Source: Planktothrix serta PCC 8927
GTDB lineage: Bacteria; Cyanobacteriota; Cyanobacteriia; Cyanobacteriales; Microcoleaceae
Length of the DNA: 33,295 bases
Assembly (NCBI RefSeq): GCF_900010725.2
Contig: NZ_LR734880.1
Location: forward strand, 1-33,295
Direction: 5' to 3'
Numbering within the stretch: position 1 is the stretch's first letter; every line of letters starts with the position of its first letter. Made by a program: the position numbers and the translations under genes. The notes beneath the pieces are model-generated. The model saw only the letters and a program-made list of their open reading frames with translations. It did not search any database and was not told the DNA's origin. Below are positions 8,062 through 17,692 of this stretch, one piece after another.

Positions 8062-9642
8062 TTAAAATTTGAAGTAAAGAAAATCGCTCGGAGCAGCTTC
8101 AAAAAACGTTTTAAATCCAATAAATATTAATATCCCTACACCCATTCCATAAATTAAATTAGGTCGCCATTCTAATTGTTTCCAGAAAGGAGGCAATTGT
8201 TGTGAGGCGGTCTGAGTTTCTACTTCGTTTAATGTGGGATGATATCGAGCCATCCAAACTTGAGTATTAGGGGTAAACCAAATAATCCCTAATAAAATAG
8301 TAATCCCACTCAGAGCATACCAAGGATTAATTTCAAAATGGGGCATTAAACCATTAAATTCAATCCCTAAAGCTGGTAATGGTTTTAGATATTTAGATAA
8401 AAATGGGGGTAATGATAAACCATTGAGTCCGATCATTCCCGACAGTAAAATTTTAGCTGATTGCAGATTTTCGGCTCTAAAAAATACCCAACCCACAATA
8501 ACCGCTAAAAACATTAAAATTCGTCCTAGCCAGTCTCCTAAAACACTTCGTTGATTTAAAACATGACCTAAAACTTTTTTCCGAAAGCTGCGCCATTGTT
8601 GATTAATCACTAAATATAAGCCATGTAATCCCCCCCATAATACAAATGTCCAACTAGCACCATGCCATAATCCTCCTAATAGCATGGTGAGCATTAAATT
8701 AAGATTGCGTTGTGCTTCTCCTTTGCGATTTCCCCCCAAAGGAATGTAGAGATAGTCCTTTAAAAAATTGGATAGCGTAATATGCCACCGTCGCCAAAAA
8801 TCAATGATATTGACAGATTGATAAGGGGAGTTAAAATTGAGGGGAAATTTAATCCCAAATAGTCGAGCTCCACCAATTGCCATATCAGAATAACCTGAAA
8901 AATCAAAATAGAGTTGAAAGGTAAAAGCGAGAATACCGACCCAAGCTTCAATAAAGTTTATACTGATTCCTTGATTGGCTGCATTAAAGATCGGATTACT
9001 ATAGGCTGCAATTCCATCAGCAAAAATCACTTTTTTTAAAAAACCCATAAAAAAAATAGTTAGTCCGATAAAAATATTTTCTGCGGTAAAACGGGAACGC
9101 GGAGTTTCTGAGAATTGGGGTAAAATTTGTTGATGATGAACAATAGGCCCCGCAATTAATAGGGGGAAAAAACTAACAAAAAAACTGTATTTTAGAAAAT
9201 TATGTTCTTTCGTTTCTTCTCGATAAACATCTACTAAATAGGCAATTTGCTGAAATGTAAAAAATGAAATCCCCAGGGGTAAAATAATTTTGTCTAACGT
9301 CCAAGAACTGCCAATTAGACTATTAACTGTACCCACGAAGAAGTTAGCATATTTATAATATCCTAAGAGGAGAAGATTAACGGTAATTCCTAAAAATAGG
9401 AAAAATTTTCGAGTCGGTCTTGTTTGTTCCCTGCTTAAAACTTTGCCGATCGCATAGTTGAATATGATGGATATGATCAGTAAAATGAGATAAGGAGGAC
9501 GCCACCAAGCATAAAAGAATAGAGAAGCAATCACTAACCAGATGAGTTGAAGTTGATTTGATCCAACTTTTCCAATCCAAGCATAGCCGATGACAACAAT
9601 CGGGAGAAAGAAAAAAATAAATTCAACAGAATTAAATAACAT
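8062..9642 (-). CDS. MBOAT family membrane-bound O-acyltransferase (AlgI-like)
   Basis: This is a multi-spanning membrane enzyme that passes acyl groups, usually acetyl, across the membrane for polysaccharide modification. The family hallmarks are clear: a DFSGYSDMA segment at 247-255, DFWRRWHITLS at 281-291, then GGLWHGASWTFVLWGGLHG with the catalytic-type His327 and the second conserved His340. At 526 aa it is slightly longer than typical AlgI proteins of 470-500 aa. The SGNH partner follows 12 bases downstream, and an ABC exporter gene lies 94 bases upstream on the same strand. No alginate genes are nearby, so the target is a different polymer, presumably the one made by the neighbouring glycosyltransferases. 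Confidence 0.92.
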   Translation of the reverse strand: MLFNSVEFIFFFLPIVVIGYAWIGKVGSNQLQLIWLVIASLFFYAWWRPPYLILLIISIIFNYAIGKVLSREQTRPTRKFFLFLGITVNLLLLGYYKYANFFVGTVNSLIGSSWTLDKIILPLGISFFTFQQIAYLVDVYREETKEHNFLKYSFFVSFFPLLIAGPIVHHQQILPQFSETPRSRFTAENIFIGLTIFFMGFLKKVIFADGIAAYSNPIFNAANQGISINFIEAWVGILAFTFQLYFDFSGYSDMAIGGARLFGIKFPLNFNSPYQSVNIIDFWRRWHITLSNFLKDYLYIPLGGNRKGEAQRNLNLMLTMLLGGLWHGASWTFVLWGGLHGLYLVINQQWRSFRKKVLGHVLNQRSVLGDWLGRILMFLAVIVGWVFFRAENLQSAKILLSGMIGLNGLSLPPFLSKYLKPLPALGIEFNGLMPHFEINPWYALSGITILLGIIWFTPNTQVWMARYHPTLNEVETQTASQQLPPFWKQLEWRPNLIYGMGVGILIFIGFKTFFEAAPSDFLYFKF

Positions 9643-9736
9643 AATTAGGGAGATATTAAGAGTTTAGAAGAAGCCCTACCTTTTGGCAGGAAAAAACATA
9701 ATATTAGAGCCGTGAATAGCTGAAAAGCTAAAGGGT

Positions 9737-11758
9737 TTAACGTTCATTTTTGATTTTGCTATTCAGACGAATTTTTACACTTTGTTCAATAAACTCTAAG
9801 CTATCTAAAATATAAGTAGCCGAGCGGTAAGATTCATTCAACAATTCCTGACGTTCTTCTGGGTCATCGACTAAATCATCTGCAAGTAACTGCAAAAAAC
9901 CCATCATAGGGTTGAGACGACTGCGAACATCATAGGAACTGCGAATAATAGCTCGATCTCGCGCAGCTTCATCGGCAAATTGTAGGGTGTAAAGTTGAGC
10001 ATATTTTCCTCCTTTTGCTAATAGTTCATCATGAGTTCCGACTTCAGCCACACACCCTTGATCTAAAACAGCAATTTGATCTGCTGTTTGAATTGTAGAT
10101 AAACGGTGGGCAATAACAATTGTTGTTCGATCACGACTGAGTTTTTCAATAGCTTCTTGAACTAATCTTTCTGAAACAGTATCTAAAGCACTGGTAGCTT
10201 CATCTAAAATCAGAATATCGGGATTTTGTAAGATGGCTCTAGCAATAGAAATGCGTTGACGTTGACCACCGGATAGTAATACACCCCGATCACCAATGGG
10301 GGTCATAAACCCTTCGGGTAAATTGACAATAAATTCCTCAGCATTTGCCTGCTGGGCTGCCAGAATAATTTCTTCATCGGTAACATTGGGTCTGGCATAG
10401 GCGATATTATCTCGAACTGAGGCATTAAACAAGAATGTATCTTGACTAACGATACCCATTGATTTTCGCAGGTTTTGTAAGTCAAAATCGCGTAAATCAC
10501 AACCATCGAGTTGAATACAACCCTCGACTGGATCATAAAATCGAGGCAGAAGATCAGCCAAGGTAGACTTTCCAGCACCGGAACCTCCCACTAAGGCTAA
10601 GGTTGTGCCACGGGGAACATACAGGTCAATATCTTCAAGGGCAAGTTTGTTATGACCAGGATAGGAAAAAGAAATGTGATCAAAATGAATCCCTTCTTGG
10701 AGTCCTGTAAACGGAACCGAACCGGACTTCATAATCGGTTTATTATCCCGTCTTAAAAACTCGCCAATAATGTTAATCGCGGCTACCCGTTGAGCTAAGT
10801 TACTACGAGCATTATTCAACTGAGAAATCAGGGGTAAAGTGCGGAATAAGATAAATAGATAGGTGAGTAAAATGGTAGATAATGCTGTGATTTGATCTTG
10901 GGATAAAAAGAATTTTCCGATCACAATTAGCACTAATAGCACCAGCATATTCACCACTTCATTGATGGGGGCAATAGCGGCGGTTGCCATTTGAGCTTTA
11001 TAATCTGCCTTTTCTCGTTCTCGAATTAAATGTTTAAGCTGCTCATATTCGGATTTTTCATTATTCATGGCTTTGACTAAGCGAATTCCATTCAGGACTT
11101 CCATCTGCTTAATGGAATAATTTCGAGATACTTTTGATAGTAAATTTCCTGATAGTCGAGATTTAGTAATAATATATTGATTTAATAAAGTAACGATAAA
11201 TAACAAGACGCCTGTTGCCAATGTCAGTTGCCAAGAAATAGATAGGAGAATGATCACAAAGACAAAAATGGTGATGGATGTGGTAAACATTCCCGTATAA
11301 ATACCAATAGCACTAGAAGCTCTGGCAACTTCTCCCCCTAATTGGTTAATTAAATCCCCAACTTTTGTTTTTGCATAGAAATCTAAATCCACATCTAACA
11401 TTAACTTTAATCCAGCTTCTCTCATGTCACAGGTTAAGGCGCGACCGAGAGAACTGGAAACTAAGCTGCTCCAATAGGTTGTTAAATTTTTTAAAACTAG
11501 CGCCAATAAAATTGTCCCTGCCATTAATCCCAAGCGATAGACTTCGGGAACATCACCAAAGGGTACTAATATCTTTTGGATTAAGGGCGGAGCACCCTTC
11601 ATTTCCATTTCTTGGCCTAGTAAATTTAAGACAACAGGAACAATTAAGGTGGTACTGACCCCACTAAAAATTGCTCCAGAGAAACCTAACAGAATTGTCA
11701 AGATAATCCTAATCGGATATTGCCGTGCATATTTGACTAAATAGTTTTGATTAATCAT
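9737..11758 (-). CDS. ABC exporter (HepA/MsbA-type half-transporter) with a degenerate HisKA-like C-terminal tail
   Basis: This half-transporter has six predicted membrane helices (about 15-330) and a nucleotide-binding domain: Walker A GGSGAGKST at 391-399, signature LSGGQ at 495-499, Walker B ILILDE at 515-520 and the switch His551 in VIAHRLSTI. All ATPase motifs are intact. The family moves lipids, lipid-linked glycans or peptides; beside glycosyltransferases a glycolipid or oligosaccharide substrate is most likely, as for cyanobacterial HepA. The oddity is the ~75-residue end after the NBD. Residues 607-660 (SSYDVRSRLNPMMGFLQLL, then acidic DDPEERQELL) look like the helix pair of a histidine-kinase dimerisation domain, but the phospho-acceptor position is Tyr609 and there is no kinase ATPase domain. 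The length of 673 aa exceeds the usual 580-610 by just this tail. Confidence 0.88.
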   Translation of the reverse strand: MINQNYLVKYARQYPIRIILTILLGFSGAIFSGVSTTLIVPVVLNLLGQEMEMKGAPPLIQKILVPFGDVPEVYRLGLMAGTILLALVLKNLTTYWSSLVSSSLGRALTCDMREAGLKLMLDVDLDFYAKTKVGDLINQLGGEVARASSAIGIYTGMFTTSITIFVFVIILLSISWQLTLATGVLLFIVTLLNQYIITKSRLSGNLLSKVSRNYSIKQMEVLNGIRLVKAMNNEKSEYEQLKHLIREREKADYKAQMATAAIAPINEVVNMLVLLVLIVIGKFFLSQDQITALSTILLTYLFILFRTLPLISQLNNARSNLAQRVAAINIIGEFLRRDNKPIMKSGSVPFTGLQEGIHFDHISFSYPGHNKLALEDIDLYVPRGTTLALVGGSGAGKSTLADLLPRFYDPVEGCIQLDGCDLRDFDLQNLRKSMGIVSQDTFLFNASVRDNIAYARPNVTDEEIILAAQQANAEEFIVNLPEGFMTPIGDRGVLLSGGQRQRISIARAILQNPDILILDEATSALDTVSERLVQEAIEKLSRDRTTIVIAHRLSTIQTADQIAVLDQGCVAEVGTHDELLAKGGKYAQLYTLQFADEAARDRAIIRSSYDVRSRLNPMMGFLQLLADDLVDDPEERQELLNESYRSATYILDSLEFIEQSVKIRLNSKIKNER

Positions 11759-11834
11759 ACTAACGTTTAATAATTTATTGCCTGATAGCCAGGGCGTTTT
11801 TTGTACTTTATTCCATCGAGTCCAAACTGAAATT

Positions 11835-12992
11835 CTAACGCAGTTTATTAATAACCTCCTCTAAAATGATCGCCATTGAATCTATACTATAGTTTTCAAT
11901 ACATCGTTGGCGAGCTTGCCAACCTTTAGCTTGTGCCTCTCCAAAGTGATCAAAAATTTTAGTAAGTGTTTCGGCAATTTGTTCAGGTGAACCAGGGTCA
12001 ACTAAATAACCTGTGTCACCGATAATTTCTGGAATATCTCCCACGCGAGTTGATAACAGGGGTTTACCCATTGCCATTCCATCGGTTAACTTTAGAGGAA
12101 ACTGAGCCTTTGCCGTTAAGGTATCTCGCTGGGGAACGACCACAACATGAGCCGCTGCGACAATTTCTGGCATGGTTTCAACGGGGGAGCGAGGGATTTG
12201 AATAATCCAACGTCCCCATTGTTGTATTAGTCGATCATCATAGTCATCATAGGGACTGCCCCCGACAATCACTAACCGATAATCGTCCTGATTTAAGTAA
12301 TCTAAAGCCATTAAAACATCCTCTACACCTTTATGGGGTCGAGGGGCACCTGGAAACATCAAAACTTTATAGCCTTGTAAACCATAGCGCTGACGACTGC
12401 TATCGGGGTCAAATCGACCAGGATCAAATAGATCGGTATCTTTACCATTGGGAAGATAAACTCCTCCAAACCGTTGTTTAAGAAATTCTGTATCAATCGT
12501 AATTTGATCGGCAAGGGAAACCCAACGTTCTGTCCACTTAACATAAAGCGGGTCATCAGGAAAGCGTAACTTTCCTTGTGGTTTGAACAAATCTCGATAA
12601 ACTTGCCTTAATGAACCGGGTTGATAGCTCCATTGATCTCCCCCATACCAGCTTAATTCCCAATCGTCCATATCTAATAAAAGGGGACGACCTGTGAACC
12701 ATTTTTTCAATAAAGACACCCCAAAACTGGAAGGTTTCAGTTTAACAGCATAAATAATATCCCCATCAATTTTAGGCAATAAGGTTTGGATAGATTTCAC
12801 AAACTGAGGATACTGCTGACCTGGAATTGAAACCACAGGAATGCCTTGGGGGGGAATCCCATATAGCTCTTGTCCAAATTGAAAACCAACGACCTCTACC
12901 TCGTAGTTGAGTTTTCTGATTACTTGACCGAGTAGAAAAGCACGGATGGCTCCTCCACCGGATAAGTCACTAACAACTAATGAGACTTTCAT
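11835..12992 (-). CDS. GT4-type glycosyltransferase (GT-B fold)
   Basis: This is a retaining GT-B glycosyltransferase of 385 aa. The N-terminus (MKVSLVVSDLSGGGAIRAF) has the Gly-rich loop of the acceptor domain. The C-terminal half shows VLMFPGAPRPHKG near 210-222 and the donor-binding region FPLKLTDGMAMGKPLLSTRVGD with EIIGDTGYLVDPG after it, which are typical GT4 features. It is first in the minus-strand polysaccharide block, 76 bases before the ABC exporter gene, and faces the plus-strand GT39 gene across a 185-base AT-rich divergent region likely to hold both promoters. Sugar specificity cannot be read. Confidence 0.87.
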   Translation of the reverse strand: MKVSLVVSDLSGGGAIRAFLLGQVIRKLNYEVEVVGFQFGQELYGIPPQGIPVVSIPGQQYPQFVKSIQTLLPKIDGDIIYAVKLKPSSFGVSLLKKWFTGRPLLLDMDDWELSWYGGDQWSYQPGSLRQVYRDLFKPQGKLRFPDDPLYVKWTERWVSLADQITIDTEFLKQRFGGVYLPNGKDTDLFDPGRFDPDSSRQRYGLQGYKVLMFPGAPRPHKGVEDVLMALDYLNQDDYRLVIVGGSPYDDYDDRLIQQWGRWIIQIPRSPVETMPEIVAAAHVVVVPQRDTLTAKAQFPLKLTDGMAMGKPLLSTRVGDIPEIIGDTGYLVDPGSPEQIAETLTKIFDHFGEAQAKGWQARQRCIENYSIDSMAIILEEVINKLR

Positions 12993-13177
12993 AGTATGAT
13001 TTATTCATCCCTTTTTGGGATCAGTTAACGGTTCAGGTAAACTTGGACAAGACCCCTTGAGATAATCGGGATTAATTTAGTTTAGCATAACCCTTAAATT
13101 GTCAATCTTTATTGTCTACGACTTTCAACCTTTTAAATTTTACATTATTTTAATTTTTTTTATTTTCAACCTTTTTT

Positions 13178-14875
13178 ATGACTAAAAATCCTAAACTCGG
13201 CTTTTCATCGCCCTATTTATCGTTAGAAAATTTACTGATTGCAACAATTATTCTAGGAATTCTCTTAAGACTGATCAACATCGGAACCCGTGAGTTTTGG
13301 TATGATGAAGTATTATCCCTCCTGTTGTCTACAGGACAAAAAAGTGCCTACGTCACTCCCCAGGATCTTCCTGTCGTTTTAGCTGATTATACTCCCCTAC
13401 TCAATTTACCACCAGAGTTGAACTTTAGTGATGTTTTAAAAACTTTGATGGGTCTTGTGCGTGGGGTGATTTCAGGTGAACCCCATCCGCCTTTATTTTA
13501 TCTGAGTCAGCATCTCTGGCTACGGTTATTTGGTAATAGTGAAATTGCTCAACGGAGTCTGAATACTTTACTGAGTATTTTCAGTGTTTTTTGTGGTTAT
13601 GGGTTAGGAAGAACTCTATTAGAACATCGAGGGGGTTTATTATTTGCAGCATTATTAGCAACAAATCCCTTCTTCTTCTTTCACTCTCTGAATGTGCGGA
13701 TGTATGCCCCTTTAGTCCTATGGACAATTTTAAGTGCTTGGGCTTTAATTCAGTTAATTGGTGTTGATAAAATTCAACCTCAATACCGACAAGCGGGAAT
13801 AAAATCTTCTCTGAATTTCCGAGAAAAACTATTTTGGACAGGGGTATTAATTCTATCCGTAGCGGCGGGATGTTTAACATTTTACTTATTTATTTATTGG
13901 TTAATTACTTTAGCCGTTGTGGTATTATATTTAGATAGACATCATTGGTGGCAACACGCCTTACGCATCGGAACTGGGGTATTGATTACCGTACCTTGGG
14001 TGTTATGGGGAACCCGTCAACAACTGCGAAATGCTGACTTGGGGCGATTCAGTACGCCTCCTGGTTTTTTTACTACAATGCTGAAGCATTTACAAGATGT
14101 TGCTTATGTTTTAGGTGTGCAATTATTGGTGGGAGATTGGATTACCAGTATTCCAGTTTTTATTGCAGTTTTGGCTGGCATTTTCTGGATTATTATTTTT
14201 ACAGTAGGAAGTATTCGGCTTGGGAAAGCCGGAGAAAATCAACGCTTAGGAGTCGCCTTAATTTTAGGACTATTTCCTCTGCTTTTGGCTTTATTAGCAG
14301 ATATTATCGGTAAAAAATTTACAATTGGCTTTGGTTGGGGTAGAAGTTTAATGATTATTCTTCCCGGTTGTTTATTATTAATCACAGTATTAATTCAACG
14401 CACGACAAAAGGACGGTTGTATAGTCTGATTGCAACGAGTTTAATTTTCATCTATTTAAGTATTAGTATCGCAGACTATAGTTTAAGACATCGGCAAATA
14501 TTTCACCAGATTTCTGATATTCTTTCCCAAGAACCGACCACTTCCACATTAATTGTCATGAATTCTAAAGCCTGGGGTCATGTTAACCGTTTAGCCTATT
14601 ATATATCCCCTGAATATCCTGTATTTTTACTTGCTCAAGAATCCACTAAACTGGCTCCGGCTTTACAAAAATCTTTAATTGCAAAACCTTCAGCCTATAG
14701 TAGAATTATCTGGTTAGAATCTGCTGAACCTGTTTGGTCTGAACCCACAACAGAAACTGAACGAGAAACCCTTGAAAAGATTTTACAATCTCAATATCAA
14801 CTTAAAAATAATCAGATCCTTCAAGGAACAATGGATTTAGATCAATTTACTGTTCGTGTCTATCAGGACTTTTAA
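13178..14875 (+). CDS. GT39/ArnT-like membrane glycosyltransferase
   Basis: This is an integral membrane protein of 565 aa with about 11-13 hydrophobic helices. REFWYDEVLS near 38-47 carries the Asp43-Glu44 pair found in the first external loop of GT-C enzymes of the PMT/ArnT type, which use polyprenyl-phosphate-linked sugars as donors on the outer face of the membrane. PHPPLFYLSQHLW near 102-114 is the second conserved loop. The C-terminal ~100 residues are soluble. A lipid-linked donor would fit the GT2-GtrA protein encoded at 17693-18943 (inference). It faces the minus-strand block and is followed after 46 bases by a small membrane protein. Confidence 0.82.
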   Translation: MTKNPKLGFSSPYLSLENLLIATIILGILLRLINIGTREFWYDEVLSLLLSTGQKSAYVTPQDLPVVLADYTPLLNLPPELNFSDVLKTLMGLVRGVISGEPHPPLFYLSQHLWLRLFGNSEIAQRSLNTLLSIFSVFCGYGLGRTLLEHRGGLLFAALLATNPFFFFHSLNVRMYAPLVLWTILSAWALIQLIGVDKIQPQYRQAGIKSSLNFREKLFWTGVLILSVAAGCLTFYLFIYWLITLAVVVLYLDRHHWWQHALRIGTGVLITVPWVLWGTRQQLRNADLGRFSTPPGFFTTMLKHLQDVAYVLGVQLLVGDWITSIPVFIAVLAGIFWIIIFTVGSIRLGKAGENQRLGVALILGLFPLLLALLADIIGKKFTIGFGWGRSLMIILPGCLLLITVLIQRTTKGRLYSLIATSLIFIYLSISIADYSLRHRQIFHQISDILSQEPTTSTLIVMNSKAWGHVNRLAYYISPEYPVFLLAQESTKLAPALQKSLIAKPSAYSRIIWLESAEPVWSEPTTETERETLEKILQSQYQLKNNQILQGTMDLDQFTVRVYQDF

Positions 14876-14921
14876 ATTTTTAGGTTAAATTTGAGAATCA
14901 TTAATAGTTCATTTTAAGCCT

Positions 14922-15332
14922 ATGTTATCTTATCTACTAACAGTTTTAACGGCAATTCCTTGGGTGCTAGCCTTAGCAATTACTCCTAAATATTGGGGGT
15001 CATTAGATGCCAAACATTTAACAGGTTCAGTGTCAATTTTTTATGTAGGTTGGTTTCTGATAGTTTGGATAAATTTTAGACAGCTAAAACAAAATTTCTC
15101 GAATTCCAATAATTATATAAATATTATTTTTTTTTATGGCAAGACCGTTGTAAAGTATGCGGTTTTCTTATTGATACTTTGTCTAATATATGGGTTTCTT
15201 TCTGTATCCATTCATAAATTACTTTCAAATTTTATGGTTTCAGCAATCTTAGATCGCTTATCCATGTTTATTTTTGGTTTAGGAACTGTAATTTTTTTAT
15301 TAAGATTTCGGTGGATACAACCAGTTTCTTAA
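14922..15332 (+). CDS. Small multi-pass membrane protein, function unknown
   Basis: This chain of 136 aa has four hydrophobic segments (about 1-20, 35-52, 76-100 and 112-130), a basic C-terminus (RFRW) and no motif I recognise. It follows the GT39 gene by 46 bases in the same direction and may be co-transcribed, so it could be an accessory subunit. Its last 33 bases overlap the end of the convergent acyltransferase gene at 15300, which is unusual for this loosely packed region. The hydrophobic pattern and strand position make it likely real. Confidence 0.6.
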   Translation: MLSYLLTVLTAIPWVLALAITPKYWGSLDAKHLTGSVSIFYVGWFLIVWINFRQLKQNFSNSNNYINIIFFYGKTVVKYAVFLLILCLIYGFLSVSIHKLLSNFMVSAILDRLSMFIFGLGTVIFLLRFRWIQPVS

Positions 15333-16412
15333 TTTTTGCGTAGGATTTTCAACCAATTTAGCTATTAATAATCCTAAACATATACTCACAACAAAATATA
15401 ACCAGAATTCCACAACAAAATGAATAGAAGTATTGGGAAATAACCGATAAAATCCTTCAATTCCCCATCGAATAACTGCCATGTGCCATAGGTAAATTGA
15501 ATAGGAACTTAACCCAATTACAGCTAAAATATCAATAATCTGATTAAAAAGTTGTTCAATTAAAGGCGGAAAATTGGTTTCCCAAACAATCAAAGAAATA
15601 ATTAATCCAGCAAAACCAAATTCAATAATTGTGATTCCTAAAGATTGCAAAAACTGACTTTTTTCTAATTCAAAAAATAAACACGGTGAAATGAGTATAA
15701 TACTGCTGATTAAAATAACTTTTCTATAAGAGTTAATAAAATTTATGACTTTTGGATAATGGAAATTATACAAGTAAGCCATTGAAACCCCTAAAGTTAA
15801 GCCATCTAAACGCAAATGAGTGGGGAAAGCATGGGTTTGATGGGTATAAGGAAGAAAAACGGCTGTTAACGTTCTTAAAATTAGCATCAAAATAGCAACT
15901 AAAAAATACAGTTTAACTACAGGACGAAAGGGGTCGGATTTATTTTTAGATATTTTTAGCATTAAAATTAAACTAATTGGTAATAAAATTACATAAAAAT
16001 GTTGATCAACTGCTAAATACCAAGTATGATTCCACAGGGGTTTTGCATAATTTTGAACAAAAAATAGTTCTGAAATAACTGATTTCCAACTCAATTCAAG
16101 ATTAAAAACCAAATCATGTATAACAGTCAGTAATATGAATAAATAAAATGGAATATAAATCCTAATTCCTCGACTGACTAAAAATCTCTTAAAATTAATA
16201 TTCTCGGTTTGACGATATTCTGTAAATAGTACATTCCCAATTAAAAAACCACTCAAGATAAAGAATATTTCAACTCCCACCCATCCGACTTGTTCCCAAA
16301 TTCGACTCACAAATTTATGGCGTCCCATCACCATAAAAATTGCAATTGCTCTTAACGCATCTAATTGTTTTAAGCGACTAATTTTAGGAATATTAATTTT
16401 GTCAGACATCAT
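15300..16412 (-). CDS. Acyltransferase-3 family membrane O-acyltransferase (OafA/YrhL-like)
   Basis: This is a 370-aa, roughly ten-helix membrane acyltransferase. The family signature is at the N-terminus: LDALRAIAIFMVMGRH, with Arg21 and the catalytic-type His32, followed by GWVGVEIFFILSGFLIG. The later WYLAVDQHFY and SSYSIYLWHM segments also fit. Such proteins acetylate or otherwise acylate exopolysaccharides, O-antigens and peptidoglycan. There are two adjacent ATG codons at the start. It converges on the small membrane gene and is divergent to a second acyltransferase-3 gene 47 bases away. Confidence 0.9.
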   Translation of the reverse strand: MMSDKINIPKISRLKQLDALRAIAIFMVMGRHKFVSRIWEQVGWVGVEIFFILSGFLIGNVLFTEYRQTENINFKRFLVSRGIRIYIPFYLFILLTVIHDLVFNLELSWKSVISELFFVQNYAKPLWNHTWYLAVDQHFYVILLPISLILMLKISKNKSDPFRPVVKLYFLVAILMLILRTLTAVFLPYTHQTHAFPTHLRLDGLTLGVSMAYLYNFHYPKVINFINSYRKVILISSIILISPCLFFELEKSQFLQSLGITIIEFGFAGLIISLIVWETNFPPLIEQLFNQIIDILAVIGLSSYSIYLWHMAVIRWGIEGFYRLFPNTSIHFVVEFWLYFVVSICLGLLIAKLVENPTQKLRNWLYPPKS

Positions 16413-16459
16413 AAATTAATGGTGTAGAATAGGTCAATTAATTCCTTTGATATGTGTTT

Positions 16460-17677
16460 ATGACAACAACTGCTCTCCCTAAACCCTATACTCGCTTGAG
16501 TGAACTGTTACCCGCCCTCAAAGCGATCGCAATTCTCCAGATTGTACTGTATCACATTTGGGCTTATACAAAAGGATATCTCAAATTTTCAGAAATCACG
16601 GAGATTTTGACTGGAAATGGTGTTAAAGGGTTGGTGGAAGGAGGACTAAATTTTTTCTGTTTAATGGGAGAACAGGGAGTCCATATTTTCCTAATTGCTA
16701 GTGGGTTTGGACTAGCAACATCTTGGTGGAAAAGTTATCAAAAAATACCCAATAATCCTAATATTATAGCATTAATTCCCTTTTGGAAACGACGATTATT
16801 ACGGATTTTTCCCCTCTATTGGATTGCTCATGGTTTAGCTTTATTAATATACTGGATTAACCCCGAATGGGTTCCCTTTGGTCAAGAAGTTTGGGGTCAA
16901 GGTGGATTAACAATTGCGGCGGCAATTTTTGCCAGTTTAACGACTTTGAGAAATTTTATTATGCCCTTTTATACCTTCTTAAATGGGGCTTGGTGGTATG
17001 TGGGATTAATCGTTCAACTTTATTTAATTTTCCCCTTTTTAATTCGCTGGGGGAAACGCTGGGGATGGCAAAATCTATTAATTAATTCTGTGGTTATTTC
17101 TTTACTATATCGGGGATTGATTGTGCTGCTTCCGGTTAGTGATACTATCACAGATCGATTATTACGGGGGGCATTTTTTCCCTCTCGGCTATTTGAATTT
17201 GTCTTAGGTATGGTTTTAGCGATCGCATTATTAGAACAAAATTCAGGATCAGATCAATTATTAAACTGGAGTCAAAATTTACTTTTTAAACGGCGATGGC
17301 TTGGTTTTTTAATAATATTTTGGGCTTTAGGATTAGCGTGTGATTGGGCATCAGAGGAAACATTAATGGCTTGGAGAATTCCTGCTGATTTTTTCCTAGG
17401 AATTGGGCAATTTTTTGTCCTATTTCAAATAATCAATTATTTACCTAGTCTGAAACCTTGGCTAAATCCTATTGGCGATACATCCTATGGTATTTACCTA
17501 ATTCACATGAACTTAGAAACAGGTTTATGGGTAGGAATGGGTTTTATTTCCTTTTATTGGTTGCGTTTATTTATGGTAGTGGCGATCGCCTGTTTCCTAG
17601 GAGGATTATTTGATATTGCTGGGAATTGGATAATTAAACAGGGGTTAAAAAATCCTCCCTTTTCTTCCCCAAAATAA
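16460..17677 (+). CDS. Acyltransferase-3 family membrane protein, second copy
   Basis: This is another multi-pass acyltransferase-3 protein of about 405 aa. LPALKAIAILQIVLYHIW carries the conserved His but has Lys where the family usually has Arg in the RAIA motif. EQGVHIFLIASGFGLA and, near the end, SYGIYLIHMNLE are the other family blocks. I chose the ATG at 16460; a GTG at 16454 in frame would add two residues. It is only distantly similar to the neighbouring acyltransferase, so the two are unlikely to be a recent duplication and may modify different positions. It converges with the GT2-GtrA gene, 15 bases apart. Confidence 0.85.
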   Translation: MTTTALPKPYTRLSELLPALKAIAILQIVLYHIWAYTKGYLKFSEITEILTGNGVKGLVEGGLNFFCLMGEQGVHIFLIASGFGLATSWWKSYQKIPNNPNIIALIPFWKRRLLRIFPLYWIAHGLALLIYWINPEWVPFGQEVWGQGGLTIAAAIFASLTTLRNFIMPFYTFLNGAWWYVGLIVQLYLIFPFLIRWGKRWGWQNLLINSVVISLLYRGLIVLLPVSDTITDRLLRGAFFPSRLFEFVLGMVLAIALLEQNSGSDQLLNWSQNLLFKRRWLGFLIIFWALGLACDWASEETLMAWRIPADFFLGIGQFFVLFQIINYLPSLKPWLNPIGDTSYGIYLIHMNLETGLWVGMGFISFYWLRLFMVVAIACFLGGLFDIAGNWIIKQGLKNPPFSSPK

Positions 17678-17692
17678 ACCCAAAACCTATCA

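Noticed and set aside
10303-10578. 91-codon minus-strand frame inside the ABC exporter
   Set aside because: It is an alternative frame across the Walker A to signature region of an intact NBD.
11365-11658. 97-codon plus-strand frame inside the ABC exporter gene
   Set aside because: It is antisense to conserved membrane-domain coding sequence and Leu/His/Arg-rich in the way antisense frames usually are.
16454-16459. GTG at 16454 as the start of the second acyltransferase-3
   Set aside because: An in-frame ATG follows two codons later, and no ribosome site favours the GTG; the difference does not affect the protein.
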